NCBI GenBank assembly: GCA_001692895.1
Contig: KV748186.1
Coordinates: forward strand, 1 to 64,000
Source of the DNA: Cenococcum geophilum 1.58
Lineage: Eukaryota; Ascomycota; Dothideomycetes; Gloniales; Gloniaceae
Direction of reading: 5' to 3'
DNA: 64,000 nucleotides
The notes below the pieces were generated by a model that saw nothing but the letters and a program-made list of their open reading frames with translations, had not been told where the DNA came from and searched no databases. Position 1 is the stretch's first letter. Every line of letters begins with the position of its first letter. This document shows, piece after piece, positions 20,476 through 33,907 of the stretch. Position numbers and translations under genes: made by a program.

Positions 20476-23130
20476 TCTGGCGTTTTGCGAGCGGTAAAAG
20501 GAACATTAAATTTTTAAAACTGTAGATAAAATCACTCTAAATTACTAGATTATAAACTAAATCTAAGGCCTCTATATTGTAACCGAATAACCCCTAATAT
20601 ATTTAGATAGAGAGCTTAAAGGATTGCTTTAATACACGTATTATTTAACTCCGTATTATCGGCTATAAAATACCTAATATTTCCATTAATATTGTACTCC
20701 TTAAATAAAGCAATAAGTACGGCTGCTTAGTTCTTACTATTATACTTACTAAGTACCTCTTAAAGGCCTAAAATAGCTTACTAACACCTACTTTTCCTGT
20801 TAATAAAATAAGTAACTATATTAAGAACTATATAAAGTTGTAATTAAGTTTAAGCAATTGTTATACTACCGACCGGCTGGTCTACTTGGTGTTCTGTTAA
20901 GAAATCTACTACTATTTCCTTATCCGACAGAAGCCAATTAATTTACACTTCCTTAACTTCTACCCCAGCTAGATAAGTACTATAAGTGGCTTAACGTGGA
21001 GAGAAATATAGCCGTTTTTATGTCGAGGTAGGTTAGCAAGGAAGCGCTAGATATACTTTATAGCTAAAATATCTTTAAGGTTGTTTTTTATAGGGGGGTT
21101 AAAATCTCCTAGGTTAGTTTGCACTAGCTAAATATTTTTAGGTTCTTTACTTAAGGGTCCCGCTTTAGTAGGCAGATATTTATTAATATTCTATAAAGTT
21201 AAGGTAAGAAGTAGTAGTAATGCTATAAGAGCACTAAGGCATAAAGGTAGAGGAAGAGAAGTATTATAGAAGATAGCAAGATCTAAAATAACCTCTATTC
21301 CTGCCTTAAAAACCATATATTATCGCCAGCTTAAAATCCCTACTCCTTTTAAAGGGCAACAATCCTAGCCTTGTTTAGGGAGTTGCCCTAATAGCACTTG
21401 TTCCCGCCAGAAGCATCCTCCTATATATCCATTAGCTCTATATACCGCTGGCCGGATAGAGGGGACTATAAGTACGCCTTTAGTATTATTTACGATCTCT
21501 TATAGAAGCGAACCTCTAGATTAGTTCTAATACACTTATTATAGACCTAAACGGTATTAGTTTTAGCGTTATAGCGGGCGGAGATATTATTAACTACGTA
21601 GTGGACTTTAGGTGTAATATTAGCTATATAGGGGGAAGGGCTAATAAGTTTAGTATAGAAGCCGGCGCTAATATATATAGTCTTCTCAGGCGGAGTAGGA
21701 GCGCCTTGGGTACTAACGGCGGCAACTATATAGTAGCTCTTATTAATAGCCTAAGTAGGTTTCTAGAGCGCAGCCATTATATTTACCGTCTATCCATTTT
21801 ATGCGTTAGTTAATTAGTCTAGCCCTAGTAAGCGACGTAAGAATAATATAGGCTTACCTTTATTAAAGAAGGGTAGAAGCTAAAGGTCTTTAAGATCTGG
21901 AAAGAGAGTAAGAGAGCGAGAGAGATAGAGAGATAGTGGGAAGAGGCAGTAACTAGTCCTTGGGATAAAGAAGAAGAGGGAAAGGCTGCTAGTATAAAAG
22001 AGGGAGAAGGCCGAGATAGCTTAAAGAGAAGGTGTTATTATTAGCAGAAGTTCTTCTTAAGCGTTAAGAGGTTAGTAAGTGCGATAAGCGCTTACGCGGT
22101 AAAGCGCGTTACGGGGTTAAAGCTAAGTCATTAATTCTAAACGTGAAGGAGATATAGAAGAAGCAGAAACGTAATAAGTTATTAAATTTAAGGGTAGGTA
22201 AAGACAAGAAGCCTTAGAACAAGTGAGAATAAAATAGATATTAAGGAATATAATAGCTTACTAGTAATTACGGCGGTTAGAAGTCTTAAAAAGAGGTAGT
22301 AAGGCTAAGGGAGAGCGAATAGAGATAAGCTTGCAGTAGAGGAGGATAGAAAATAAAGAAGGTTGTTAAGTAAATATAGGCAGCGCTAGTAAACGAGAAG
22401 CTCTACTAGAGAGTAAACAACCTATAAAGCCGCAATCTCTATAAAGGGAGGAGAGAAGGAAGTAGTAGTAGGTAAGGCAAAGGATTTGAGCTTAATCTTA
22501 ATTTTAATAAAAAGTAAGGCTTAAGCGATATATAAAGTCTTTAAATAGCTAAAATCTAGAAGAGGACGGAGCTTTTATCCGCGTCTATACGTGACCTATA
22601 GCGGAATAGGAACTTAAGCAGGTTAGTAAAGACATTATTTTTAATAAAGGCATTATTTTTAAGGCGGTGCTAACGATAAAATTAACCTACCTAAGCCCTA
22701 TTACGCGGATATATTGTCGCGCGTACTCCTTACCATATATCCTTTAACACCTTATATACTTCGTTAATTAACCCTCCTTTAGCCCTTAATACCTCTTATT
22801 AACCTTAACATTAAGCTTTAGAGCTAGTAGCTTCTAAATTTTACCTTAACTTCCTTTCCTTCACTACCTCCAGCGTCTAGAAAGCTAAATAACTTCCTAC
22901 TATTACTTCTAGGACGATTAAACCTATTAGTAGGTTAATAATTTGCTTTTTCTTACTCTTATCTTAAATAAGGGTAAAAAGAACCCCTAACTCTTACGTA
23001 TATTTCTTTTTATGGTATATAATACCGTCTCTAATATTTCTGCGAAGCTCTATCCTACTTCCTAAAGTTCTATATCACCTTTAACGCCTATAAAAACTCT
23101 TCTTATAGCTATTATCTTACTCTTATCTTA
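20476..23130. other. RIP-degraded DNA, relics not identified
   Basis: A 70-codon frame at 21601-21813 (plus) is open but lacks similarity to known families and has no support beyond its length. A purine-rich stretch rich in GA repeats runs from 21890 to 22460. No repeats shared with the rest of the window were found. Confidence 0.35.
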
Positions 23131-23136
23131 CCTCTC

Positions 23137-23346
23137 TTGGCTCTTACTAACCACTACCCACCTTCTAGGTTACTCTACCCTCTATCTAAACCAGTTAGAG
23201 CAGCTTTTGCGGCTCCTAACCGTCAGCTATATATCGTCCTCCCTCTAATTAAGCCTCCTGCAGCTGCTTCTCCTTTACCCCTCCATTACAATAGCTCTGC
23301 GACGCGCGCTTTAAACGACGTTAGCGAAGCTTCCCCTTATATATAA
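23137..23346 (+). CDS. Small proline/alanine-rich open frame, doubtful
   Basis: A 69-residue frame free of stops lies in a less mutated stretch. It is rich in Pro, Ala and Leu (for example IKPPAAASPLPLHYNSSATR) and has no recognisable domain. It ends about 60 bases before the relic at 23.4 kb and could be its first exon or leader. I do not claim it is expressed. Confidence 0.2.
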   Translation: MALTNHYPPSRLLYPLSKPVRAAFAAPNRQLYIVLPLIKPPAAASPLPLHYNSSATRALNDVSEASPYI

Positions 23347-23399
23347 AATAATGGTTTAATTTAATACTGCCTATAAAGTAAGCGATTAGATATAGGGAT

Positions 23400-23850
23400 A
23401 GGTTTCCATCTACAACCTAGTTAGCCACACCTATTTCCGCAACGTCTTACCTTTTATAGTTCTTGTGAACCTCTTTCCTAAAGACTATATACTAAACTTG
23501 GGTACGGGATTAGCGTAGGTAACTATTAAGGCGAAGCGCCGCGTGGGGGACTCCGGAGTCTATATCGGCATAAACATCTATAAGGAGCTAATTAAGGTGG
23601 ACGCTATAAGCAACGTTAAGGCCTATAAACTTAAACGTGGCAACGGCGGCCCTGGCGAGGCTATCTACCTAATTATAGGTGACTTTGTGGATAAGGTAAG
23701 GAAGCTACTACTAAAAAAGAAGGGTGGCTTTAACGCCTTTTTTTTGGCTATAGGTCCTTAATATGTTAACGCCTAAGTAGTAAGAGCGGTTACTACGCCT
23801 GGTATCCGGTTTCTTAGCTAAGAATAGTAGGATTATTATAGATCTTAGTA
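23400..23850 (+). pseudogene. Unrecognised relic with an intact 72-codon core
   Basis: The plus strand reads FRNVLPFIVLVNLFPKDYIL, an in-frame TAG, then VGDSGVYIGINIYKELIKVD, KAYKLKRGNGGPGEAIYLI and DFVDKVRKLLLKKKGGFNAF without a stop from 23543 to 23761, then TAA at a Gln-like position and AVTTPGIRFLS. GC content at 23530-23760 is above that of the flanks. The mixture of open core and RIP-type stops at the edges shows a once-real protein; the family is unknown to me. Confidence 0.4.
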
Positions 23851-23859
23851 TGCTCGCGA

Positions 23860-24365
23860 AGGGGCCTAAGTATTCTAACGGCACCAAGTGCCCTACCCTA
23901 AAGATCTATAAGGAGTTTCGCCCTATCGGCTATAATGCTAAGGAGAGGCTTTAGATATACTAAAAGGCCATAAAGCATAGCAGGATTGCGCTAGAAGGAT
24001 ATAGGATATTAATAAGAAGTAAACGCTAGAGTTAGCCGAGACCTATAGGCTTAACGTTGTATTAATATATAATATATATGACGGAGATAAGGGTTCCAGC
24101 CTTAGTCCTTTCTAGGATAAGTCTTCCGCCATTATAGCGAGGATGGAGGGAAAGTAGTGGCCAGACGCGTTATAGAAGGCTAGAGATGCCACTATAGCCA
24201 AAATAACAGACCTATTTGTGGTCTAGAAGCTCTAGCAAATAATAAAGGTAAAGGAGCAGGCTCTATAAAAGAAGTCTCCCCCAGAGTTCCTAGACTATAG
24301 AAATGTAAAGGTAGCTACGCTCCTTAGGGCTAGCAGCGAAAAGCTCCACAATTCTTCCGTTAGCC
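23860..24365. other. RIP-degraded continuation, plus strand possibly coding
   Basis: Fragments such as GPKYSNGTKCPTLKIYKEFR (plus, about 23865-23920) suggest that the preceding relic continues with frameshifts. No motif was identified. Confidence 0.25.
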
Positions 24366-24369
24366 TACC

Positions 24370-24860
24370 TTGCCGTAGTTCTTTATTCCTCTTTTCTTTT
24401 TCTTCTTTACTACTATAAGGGCATCTCCTTAGCTTTTACTGTCCTATCTTCTTCTACTCTAGCCTTTTCGTGGCTAATATACTCCTTTTCCCTTTCTCTA
24501 TTATAGGCGCTTTAAGCCTTACTTATTACTGCGGATAGATCTAGCTGCTCTTTCTTATATAGAGCCTCTTTATAGGTAAAAAATTGGCGATTAATAGGAA
24601 GATAGATTAAATTAAATACTATATCTATATCAACCTTATAAAATTCCAGCCTACGTACCGTACCTTGCCCCTAATATACCTAAATAGCGATTCGTCCCAC
24701 TTAAGCCGGTGTTTTAACCTATTATATTCCTCTCGTGTAAGCTAAAATTCTATTTACAGGTGTTGCTTAATATGTTTCTCTGCTTTAATATCTTTAAAAA
24801 GCACGTTGTCTCTTAGGAGCTTACGTAAAGACTTTCTCGTTAGTTAGCAGAGGCGTTAAA
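24370..24860 (-). pseudogene. Unrecognised basic protein relic
   Basis: The minus strand reads TRKSLRKLLRDNVLFKDIKA, LTREEYNRLKHRLKWDESLF, RYIRGKVRYVGWNFIR and, after a frame change, IYLPINRQFFTYKEALYKKE with a charged tail. Stops are TAA/TAG at Gln-like sites. The lysine/arginine-rich pattern resembles nucleic-acid-binding proteins of fungal mobile DNA, but no family can be named. Confidence 0.35.
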
Positions 24861-25215
24861 GGCATACCTATAAAGCTTAGAGGTGGTGCGATATGCTTAT
24901 AGTCCTTTAGAGAAGTCTGCGACGTAGACATAGCCGTATATTATATTATAAGTTGGGCCACATTACGAAGTTTAATGGTAATAGTCGCTTAGTTAATGTT
25001 TTAGTTAACTTAGCAACTATGCCACTTATCCGCCTTATGTAATTTATAGGCTAGTACTTAACTAACAGCGGCAAGCCCATAATAGTTCTTTATTCTAACA
25101 CTATAGCTACTTACTTTCTCTGCTTTCTCTATTCTTAACCTTAAAAAGTAGGGCGTTATAAGGGTATAGCTAGTACGGGTCGGTCGCCCTCCCTGCTAGT
25201 AGGGCGATATTGTCC
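24861..25215 (+). repeat. Dispersed repeat, second copy
   Basis: This is the direct counterpart of 13556-13965, sharing GTAGACATAGCCGTATATTA and the block ending in CGCCCTCCCTGCTAGTAGGG, whose inverse appears near 33120. Confidence 0.6.
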
Positions 25216-25699
25216 ACTTATATAGCTAACTAGCTCTGCATTTACACTAGTCTTATACTAGTCCTATTTTAGACCCGCTACCGCTATCCCTAAATATAAT
25301 GCGCTATCTACCTATCTAACTTTATACCTAATTTTTCTAACACAATCCTTTATAGGCAAGCCCTATTTAGTATTAAAAAGAACTAAAATACCTATTAGGC
25401 GATATGGAGTTCCACAGTAGGTTATATAACCTAAGTAAGGCTTTAGTAGGCCCCTAAGGTTAACTTAGCATATTTGTACCTTATTAACTACACGAACCTA
25501 TACATTATTAATCCACTACATATACTAGAACTACGCGTTCCCTTATACTTACTAGTAAAGAGGGGGGCAGGGAGCGCTCTATATTGTTCTAACTAAGGGT
25601 TATTAAAGCTAATCTCTAAGGTATATTAACATTTATACTCTTACACCCTATCTTAAAGGAAAACTATTAACCTATAAACTAAAAACTAATTTATAAAAG

Positions 25700-27115
25700 C
25701 TTCCTAGTATTATTCTGTTTTAATATATAAGGTACTTTGACTTCCCTAACTCCTAGTTTTTTATACCCCTTTTCTAGTGGCTTTTCTAGGACAGCTAGTA
25801 TATAGTAAGTCTTCTGCGGATTCTCTTTCTTGTCTTTACGCACCCTAACGACGACATAATGTTTGAACTAAATATTGGCTCCTATATTGAACCATAATGA
25901 CCCTACTCTTCCTAAATTAGCCAAAATGGTATGCTTTTTCTCTTCTTATTCCAATTGGCAATTTTTAAACTACCTAACTTTAATAATTAATGCCTCTCTA
26001 TTAGCGTTAAATTAAAGATCTTTAAAGCTTAGAACTATGAGGTTAGAATTTAATACAAAATCGATTTCTCTATAATATACTATCTAAGACTAGGAAGGCA
26101 CCTTTTGACCTTAATAAACAATCGGAGCTGTCTTCTCCCCGTTAGACCGCTTCCATAGAAGGAGCCTATAAAGGAAGTAATTAAAGACTCCGTATCTTCC
26201 TTTAGCCTTTAAGGCACTCTCTATACGCTTAACTAAGCCTAAGATCGCAGTATCCCTATTGGATTTACAGGTAAGGCCACATTATGAATATTTCTTAAAA
26301 AGGAATTATATAAAGTCAACCGTGCGTTTGTACCCTAATTCTGTAAGCCGTTTAGGAAAATTAGGATTAAGGACGAAATATTGCCTCCTTAGTAGGCTGG
26401 ATATATAATCGTAATGTTAAAATAAACCACTTTACTAGGGCCTTTTGACTTCTGCCTTACTATTCTAGTCTTATAAAGTTCTCGCACTATATACCTTTCC
26501 TATACTCCTAATACGTCTATTTTATAGAAAAGTAGATAGTTCTATAGGATAGCACTCGCTCCTGTAATACCTAAGCTCTCTTATTAAGGGGGCCTTTATC
26601 TATATCTTTACTGTAGTTATATATATTATCGCAGACATAAACCTATCTACGAGAGCTACTTTAGATCTAAAAATACTAAGGACTTAAGTTCCGCTTAAGG
26701 AAGCCATCTTTCTAATTAGGCGCCGAACTTGTGGCAATGGTATAGTAGGTAGAAGTAAAGACCTTTTCTATACGCCCAGCTTCTCTTTTCTAATCCTCCT
26801 TATTTCCTTAAATTATATAAAGAGAATTAATTTAGAGGCACTCTTTACTAAGTTCTTAAGTTACTTAAACCGCATCTTAAAATGTCTTTAGTAGATTATT
26901 GTAGCTAAATCCCTCCTTTACTTAATTAGGGTAGTTTTTTAGAGTAGTGCAGAACCGCTCCTTTTCCTTATTTGTTGGAGTACCCTAGTAGTGCGATAGC
27001 ATAATATAGTCCTTTAATTCCCCTCTATTAACCTACTCCCGGAGTTCTAATTTATTAGGATCTAAACCTCTAATATAGATAACCCTTATCGGCTAGTATT
27101 GTTGTCACCGGTTAT
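25700..27115 (-). pseudogene. HET-domain (heterokaryon incompatibility) protein relic
   Basis: Read through RIP-type stops, the minus strand shows the full HET order. ELKDYIMLSHYQGTPTNKEK (relatives LSHCWG) lies at about 26970-27040, a NSLYII block (relatives WIDSLCIIQ) at about 26830, FTSTYYTIATSSA at about 26750, GPLNKRAQVLQERVLSYRTI (relatives GPLNKRAWVLQERVLS) at about 26530-26600, then SNRDTAILGLVKRIESALK and the KVPS.S.MVYYREIDF block (relatives VPSWSWMAYYGEIDF) at about 26060-26110. The conserved Cys and Trp are changed exactly as RIP predicts. Intact HET proteins trigger non-self recognition cell death on hyphal fusion. The N-terminus beyond 27115 is unclear. The minisatellite starts about 570 bp upstream. 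Confidence 0.8.
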
Positions 27116-27680
27116 ATTTATGACTTTAGTCGCACTTTTAAAGCCATTTGCGCAGTAATAGAAAATATAGAAAACTACTAGCGAAGGAGCGATTAATTAA
27201 TTATAAAATAGGAGGTCTAATTTAGATATTATTGCTACCGTCTATTAATAGTTCTTTTCTAACGTAAAGTAGTAAGCGATGCTGCTATATTGCTAAAGGA
27301 AGGTAGAGACGAACCTAGATTAGCATAAAGGCAAAGAATGTGTAGACCACCCCTAGCAATTTCTAGGGTTGAATTATCTCTAACTATATAGATCTGCGGA
27401 TAACTACTATTATAATAATAAGTGACTATATTAAGGAGCAGCTTATAAAGAGGACAATTTTCTGCCAGAGAACTTAATTTAGAGGCACTATTAAAGTAGG
27501 ATAAAGAGAGCAGTTATATGCAATCTAAATATAATTAAGCGGGGATGATATATCTAGAAGGCGTATCCTAGGGTTACTTGGTAAAAAAATCTAGTAAATT
27601 AATTATTAATGTTACACTTCTAAGATATCTAAGTTAAGGCCTAAGTTAATATACTACCTTAGGAAACTAAATTATATAAA
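27116..27680. other. RIP-degraded DNA between HET relic and minisatellite
   Basis: This is likely the lost N-terminal and promoter region of the HET gene. No motif can be read. Confidence 0.3.
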
Positions 27681-27681
27681 A

Positions 27682-30600
27682 TGGATACTTACTCCCTACA
27701 CTAATAAACATACTATGGTTAGTAGTTATCGCATCTCGTCTATCCTAGATAGGTTAACTTACTCTCTATACCAACAAATATACTATAGTTAGTAGTTATC
27801 GCATCTCGTCTATCTTAGATAGGTTGACCTACTCTCTACACTAATAAACATACTATAGTTAGCAGTTATTGTATCTCGTCCATCTTAGATAGGTTAACTT
27901 ACTCCCTATACCAACAAACATACTATAGTTAGTAGTTATCGCATCTCGTTTATTTTAGATAGGTTGACTTACTCTCTACACCAATAAATATACCACGGTT
28001 AGTAGTTATCGCATCTCGTCTATCTTAAATAGGTTAACTTACTCCCTACACCAATAAACATACTATAGTTAGCAGTCATCGCATCTTGTTTATCTTAGAT
28101 AGGTTAACTTACTCTCTACACTAATAAACACACCGTAGTTAGTAGTTATTGTATCTCGTTTATCCTAGATAGGTTAACTTACAAACTACACCAATATACT
28201 ATGGTTAGCAGTTATTGCATCTCGTCCATTTAAGATAGGCTAACTTATAATCTACACCAACAAACACACTATAGTTAGTAGTTATCGCATCTCGTCTATC
28301 TTAGATAGGTTAACTTACTTCCTATACTAACAAACACACCACGGTCAGCAGTTATCGCATCTTGTCCATCTTGGATAGGTTGACTTACTTCCTACACTAA
28401 TAAATATACTACAGTTAGCAGTTATTGCATCTCGTCTATTCTAGATAGGTTGGCTTACTTACTACACCAATAAATATACTACAGTTAGTAGTTATTATAT
28501 CTCGTCTATCTAAGATAGGTTAACTTACTTCCTATACTAATAAATATACTATAGTTAGCAGTTATTGTATCTTGTCCATCTTAGATAGGCTAACTTACTT
28601 CCTACACTAATAAACACACTACGGTTAGCAGTTATCACACCTTATCTATTTTAGATAGGTCGACTTACAAGCTACTCCAATAAACATACTATGGTTAGTA
28701 GTTATCGCATCTTATCTATTTTAGATAGGTTAACTTATAAACTACACTAACAAATATACCATGGTTAGTAGCCATCGCATCTTATCTATCTTAGATAGGT
28801 TGACTTACTCTCTACACTAATAAACACACTACGATTAGTAGTTATTGTATCTTGTCTATCTTAGATGGGTTGACTTATAAACTATACTAATAAACATACT
28901 ATAGTTAGTAGTCATTATATCTTGTCTATCTTAGATAGGTTAACTTATAAGCTATACCAACAAATACACTATGGTTAGTAGTTATTGTATCTTATCTATC
29001 TTAGATAGGTTAACTTACTTCCTATACTAATAAATACACTATAGTTAGCAGTTATCGCATCTTGTCCATCTTAGATAGGTTAACTTACTTCCTATACTAA
29101 TAAATATACTATAGTTAGCAGTTATCGCACCTTATCTATCTTAGATAGGTTAACTTATTCGCTATACTAATAAATATACTATAGTTAGCAGTTATTATAT
29201 CTTATCTATCTTAGATATGTTAACTTATAAGTTATACTAATAAATACACTATAGTTAGCAGTTATTGCATCTTATCTATCTTAGATAGGTTAACTTATAA
29301 GCTATATTAATAAATACACTACGGTTAGCAGTTATCGCATCTTATCTATCTTAGATAGGTTAACTTACTCTCTATACTAACAAATACACTATAGTTAGTA
29401 GTTATCGTATCTTGTCTATCTTAGATAGGCTAACTTATAAGCTACACTAACAAATATACTACAGTTAGCAGTTATTGTATCTCGTCTATCTTAGATAGGT
29501 TAACTTACTCCCTATACTAATAAATACACTATAGTTAGCAGTTATCGCATCTTATCTATTTTAGATAGGCCGACTTACTTCCTATACTAACAAATATACT
29601 ATAGTTAGTAGTTATCGCATCTCGTTTATCCTAGATAGGTTAACATATAAACTACACTAATATACCACAGTTAGTAGTTATCGTATCTCGTCCATTTTAG
29701 ATAGGTTAACTTATAATCTACACTAATAAATATACTATAGTTAGCAGTTATCGCATCTCGTTTATCTTAAATAGGTTAACTTATAAACTACACTAATAAA
29801 CACACTATAGTTAGCAGTTATCGCATCTTATCTATTTTAGATAGGTTGACTTACTTTCTATATTAATAAATATACTATAGTTAGCAGTTATTACATCTTA
29901 TCTATCTTAGATAGGTTAACTTACTCTCTATACTAATAAATACACTATAGTTAGCAGTTATTATATCTCGTCTATCTTAGATAGGTTAACTTACTCTCTA
30001 TACTAATAAATACACTATAGTTAGTAGTTATCGCAACTAGTCTATCTTAGATAGGTTAACTTACTCCCTACACTAATAAATACTATAGTTAGCAGTTATT
30101 GCATCTCGTCTATCTTAAATAGGTCGACTTACTTCCTATACTAATAAATACACCATAATTAGTAGTTATCGCATCTCGTCTATTTTAAATAGGTTGACTT
30201 ATAAACTACACTAATAAACATACTACGGTTAGTAGTTATTACATTTTATCTATCTTAGATAGGTTAATTTACTCTCTACACTAACAAATACACTATAGTT
30301 AGCAGCTATCGCATCTTATCTATCTTAGATAGGTTAACTTATAAGCTACACTAACAAATACACTATGATTAGTAGTTATTGTATCTTATCTATCTTAGAT
30401 AGGTTAACTTACTCTCTTTACTAATAAACATACTATAGTTAGCAGTCATTATATCTCGTCTATCTTAGATAGGTCGACTTATAAACTATACTAATAAACA
30501 TACTATAGTTAGCAGTTATCGTATCTTATTTATTCTAGATAGGTTAACTTACTTCCTATACTAATAAACACACCATAGTTAGCAGTTATCGCATCTTATC

Positions 30601-32545
30601 TATCTTAGATAGGTTGACTTACTCTCTACACTAATAAACACACTATAGTTAGCAGTTATCATATCTCGTCCATCTTAGATAGGTTAACTTACTCCCTACA
30701 CTAATAAACACCACGGTTAGTAGTTATTGTATCTTGTCTATCTTAGATAGGTTAACTTACGAGCTATACTAATAAACACACCATGGTTAGCAGTTATTGT
30801 ATCTCGTCTATCTTAGATAGGTTAACTTATAAACTACACTAATAAATACACTACGGTTAGCAGTTATTGTATCTTATCTATCTTAGATAGGTTAACTTAT
30901 GAGCTATACTAATAAATACACCACGGTTAGCAGTTATCGCATCTTGTCTATCTAAGATAGGCTGACTTACTCCCTACACTAATAAACATACTATAGTTAG
31001 TAGTTATCACATCTTGTTTATCTTAGATAGGTCGACTTACTCTTTACACTAATAAACACGCCATGGTTAGTAGTTATCGCACTTTATCTATCTTAGATAG
31101 GTTAACTTACTTCTTATACTAATAAATATATTATAGTTAGCAGTTATTGCATCTTATCTATCTTAGATAGGTTAACTTACTCTCTATACCAATAAATACA
31201 CCCTAGTTAGCAGTTATCGCATCTCGTCTATCTTAGATAGGTTAATTTACTTCCTATATTAATAAATACACTATGGTTAGCAGTTATCGCATCTTGTCCA
31301 TTTTAGATAGGTTGACTTATTTACTGCACCAATAAATATACTAAGTTAGTAGTTATCGCACCTCGTTTATCTTAAATAGGTTAACTTACTTCCTATACTA
31401 ACAAACATACTATAGTTAGCAGTTATCGCATCTTATCTATCTTAGATAGGTTAACTTATAAGCTATACTAATAAATACACTATAATCAGCAGTCATCGTA
31501 TCTTGTCTATCTTAGATAGGTTGACTTACTTCCTACACTAATAAATATACTATAGTCAGCAGTTATTATATCTTGTCTATCTTAGATAGGTTAACTTACG
31601 AGCTATACTAATAAATATATCATAATTAGCAGTTATCACACCTTATCTATCTTAGATAGGTTAACTTACTTCCTATACTAATAAATACACTATAGTTAGC
31701 AGTTATCACATCTTGTCTATCTTAGATAGGTTAACTTATATACTACACCAATAAATATACTATAATTAGCAGTTATCGTATCTCGTCTATTTTAGATAGA
31801 TTAACTTACTCTCTATACTAATAAATACACCATAGTTAGCAGTTATCGCATCTTGTCCATCTTAGATAGGTTAACTTACTCTCTATACTAGCAAACATAC
31901 TACGGTTAGTAGTTATCGCATCTCGTCTATTTTAGATAGGTTAACTTACTCTCTATACCAATAAACACACCACAGTTAGTAGTTATCGCGTCTTGTCCAT
32001 CCTAGATAGGTTAACTTATAAGCTATACTAATAAACATACTATAGTTAGCAGTTATCTCATCTATTCTAAATAGGTTAACTTACTCCCTATACTAATAAA
32101 TACACTATAGTTAGCAGTTATCGCATCTCGTCTATTTTAGATAGGTCGACTTACTTTCTACACTAATAAATATACCACGGTTAGTAGTTATTGCATCTCG
32201 TCCATCCTAAATAGGTTAACTTACTCTCTATACCAATAAACACACCGCGGTTAGCAGTTATCGCATCTCGTCTATCTTAGATAGGTTAACTTATAAGCTA
32301 CACTAATAAATATACTATAGTTAGCAGTCATTGCATCTTGTCTATCTTAGATAGGTCGACTTACTTCCTATACCAATAAATACACTACAGTTAGTAGTTA
32401 TCGCATCTCGTCTATCTTAGATAGGTTAACTTATAAGCTATACTAATAAATACACTATAGTTAGCAGTTATCGTATCTCGTCTATCTTAAATAGGTAGAT
32501 TTACTTCCTACACTAATAAATATACTACGGTTAGTAGTTATCGTC
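27682..32545. repeat. 70-bp minisatellite, about 69 tandem copies
   Basis: The unit, with an ordered core ACTAATAAACATACTATAG, TTAGCAGTTATCGCATCTCG and TCTATCTTAGATAGGTTAAC, recurs every 70 bases for about 4.86 kb (for example 27721 to 27791). Occasional units are shorter by a few bases (near 28190, 29650, 30700, 32060). The units differ almost only by C/T and G/A alternatives, e.g. ATCGCATCTCGTC versus ATTGTATCTTATC. No unit is coding. There are no distinct spacers and no cas-like genes, so it is not a CRISPR array. Confidence 0.97.
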
Positions 32546-33190
32546 TTTTCTTATATAGTATTAGATACCTTCTATATTTTAGATTTGCCGTTAGAGAATT
32601 AACTTTATAAGGCTAAACTATATATATACGCGCTGCGTCTCTATTAGATTATATATTATACTTTTTAGTTTGCGTTTAAGCCCTACCGTAAAGTCATTAT
32701 AAATCTAAGGGGAAGCCATTTTCTAAGATATAGCGTTAATTACACTATAGTATTACTTCGCGATTAGGGATCGTTTAGATTTATTATACGGGATACGGCC
32801 TAGCTAAAAGAGTAATCCCTTTAGATCTTAATGCTTACTGCGCCCTAATACTAGACACTTAGCGGTCGCTTAGCTGTGCTAAGACCGCCAATTAGGCGTA
32901 GGCTTCTACTAGAGTTGGGAAAGTATTGTAGCTAAGTAGTAGGGCGTAGAGAAAGCTATTAGCCCTACTCTGTCTAGAAGTATGCTTAGTACTTTATATA
33001 CGCTATAGGGGCTTTCATATATATATTATTGTATCCTCTTATCGCGTACTATGTGTTATAATAACGACCCGTAATACCTAACGGTGATTAAAGAGATTTA
33101 GTATTGTATGTCGCCACTACTATAGGGAGGGCGGCCGACCTATACCGGCTATAGCCTTATAAGGTGGCGAATTCTATAGCTGTTTTTAGA
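32546..33190. other. RIP-degraded DNA with inverted fragment of a dispersed repeat
   Basis: Around 33090-33180 the inverse of the 25140-25215 block can be recognised (GGGAGGGCGGCCGACC). Nothing else was resolved. Confidence 0.4.
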
Positions 33191-33790
33191 GAGTTAAGTT
33201 AGTTAACTAAAGGCTAAAGTTAAGTTAGATCGCAAGGCTGTGGGGTTAAGATTAGCCCGCTTACTAAGTCTCTGTATAGCTATAGGCCTACTAGCTATAA
33301 GCTTAGCTTACTAGATAATATAAGTAAATTACACGGTGATAATTATATAGGACGTGTGGGGTCGTTTCGCACTAGCCGGAATTGGTAATTGCTTTAATTA
33401 GAAGTATTGACTAGGGTAGCAATCTTGCATAAATTTGCGCGCGATAGTAGGCATAAAGCTAGTAATAACTTCCTACTATTGTAATAAGGCTCTAAGGCTG
33501 GGATATAACCCTTATATATATATTATAAGTAGTAAGAGCTTAATAGTAGTGCTGTAGTAAAGGGATATTGTTTTGCTATAAAAGAAGGCTCTAAGCGAAT
33601 TAGGCGAGAAGATGACGATATAAATATAATTTATAGGTTAGAAGGATCCTAAATGTTTAAAAGTAGCTATAGTATACTATTTATATATAATTCTAGTAAA
33701 GCTTGACGTGTGCGTAGAGTTATAGTCGCTTAAAGTTAAAGTACCCCTTATATTTTCCGGCATGGTTGGTTTTCCGCTACGCATAGAAGG
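33190..33790 (-). repeat. 600-bp repeat, inverted partner of 50470-51010
   Basis: The complement of this stretch is colinear with 50470-51010, e.g. AAAATATAAGGGGTACTTTA, the AAGCGACTATAA block, and GGACGTGTGGGGTCGTTTCG (inverse of the 50890-50920 sequence). The copies differ mainly by transitions. Fragments of a coding frame may exist on the complementary strand but I could not name them. Confidence 0.7.
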
Positions 33791-33907
33791 ACATTACTTA
33801 TTGTTTTAATATCAATCTTAGTGTATATCCTCGCATTTTTATTTATAGGGGGTTTTTATTATCTTATTAGAAATTCTAGTTAATAAAATCTAGAATAATA
33901 ATGCTTC

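Noticed and set aside
21601-21813. 70-codon plus-strand frame
   Set aside because: No recognisable motif, no conserved neighbour and no repeat; could be chance.
27682-32545. CRISPR-like array
   Set aside because: The whole 70-bp unit is repeated; there are no unique spacers between short repeats and no cas genes, and the host is a fungus.
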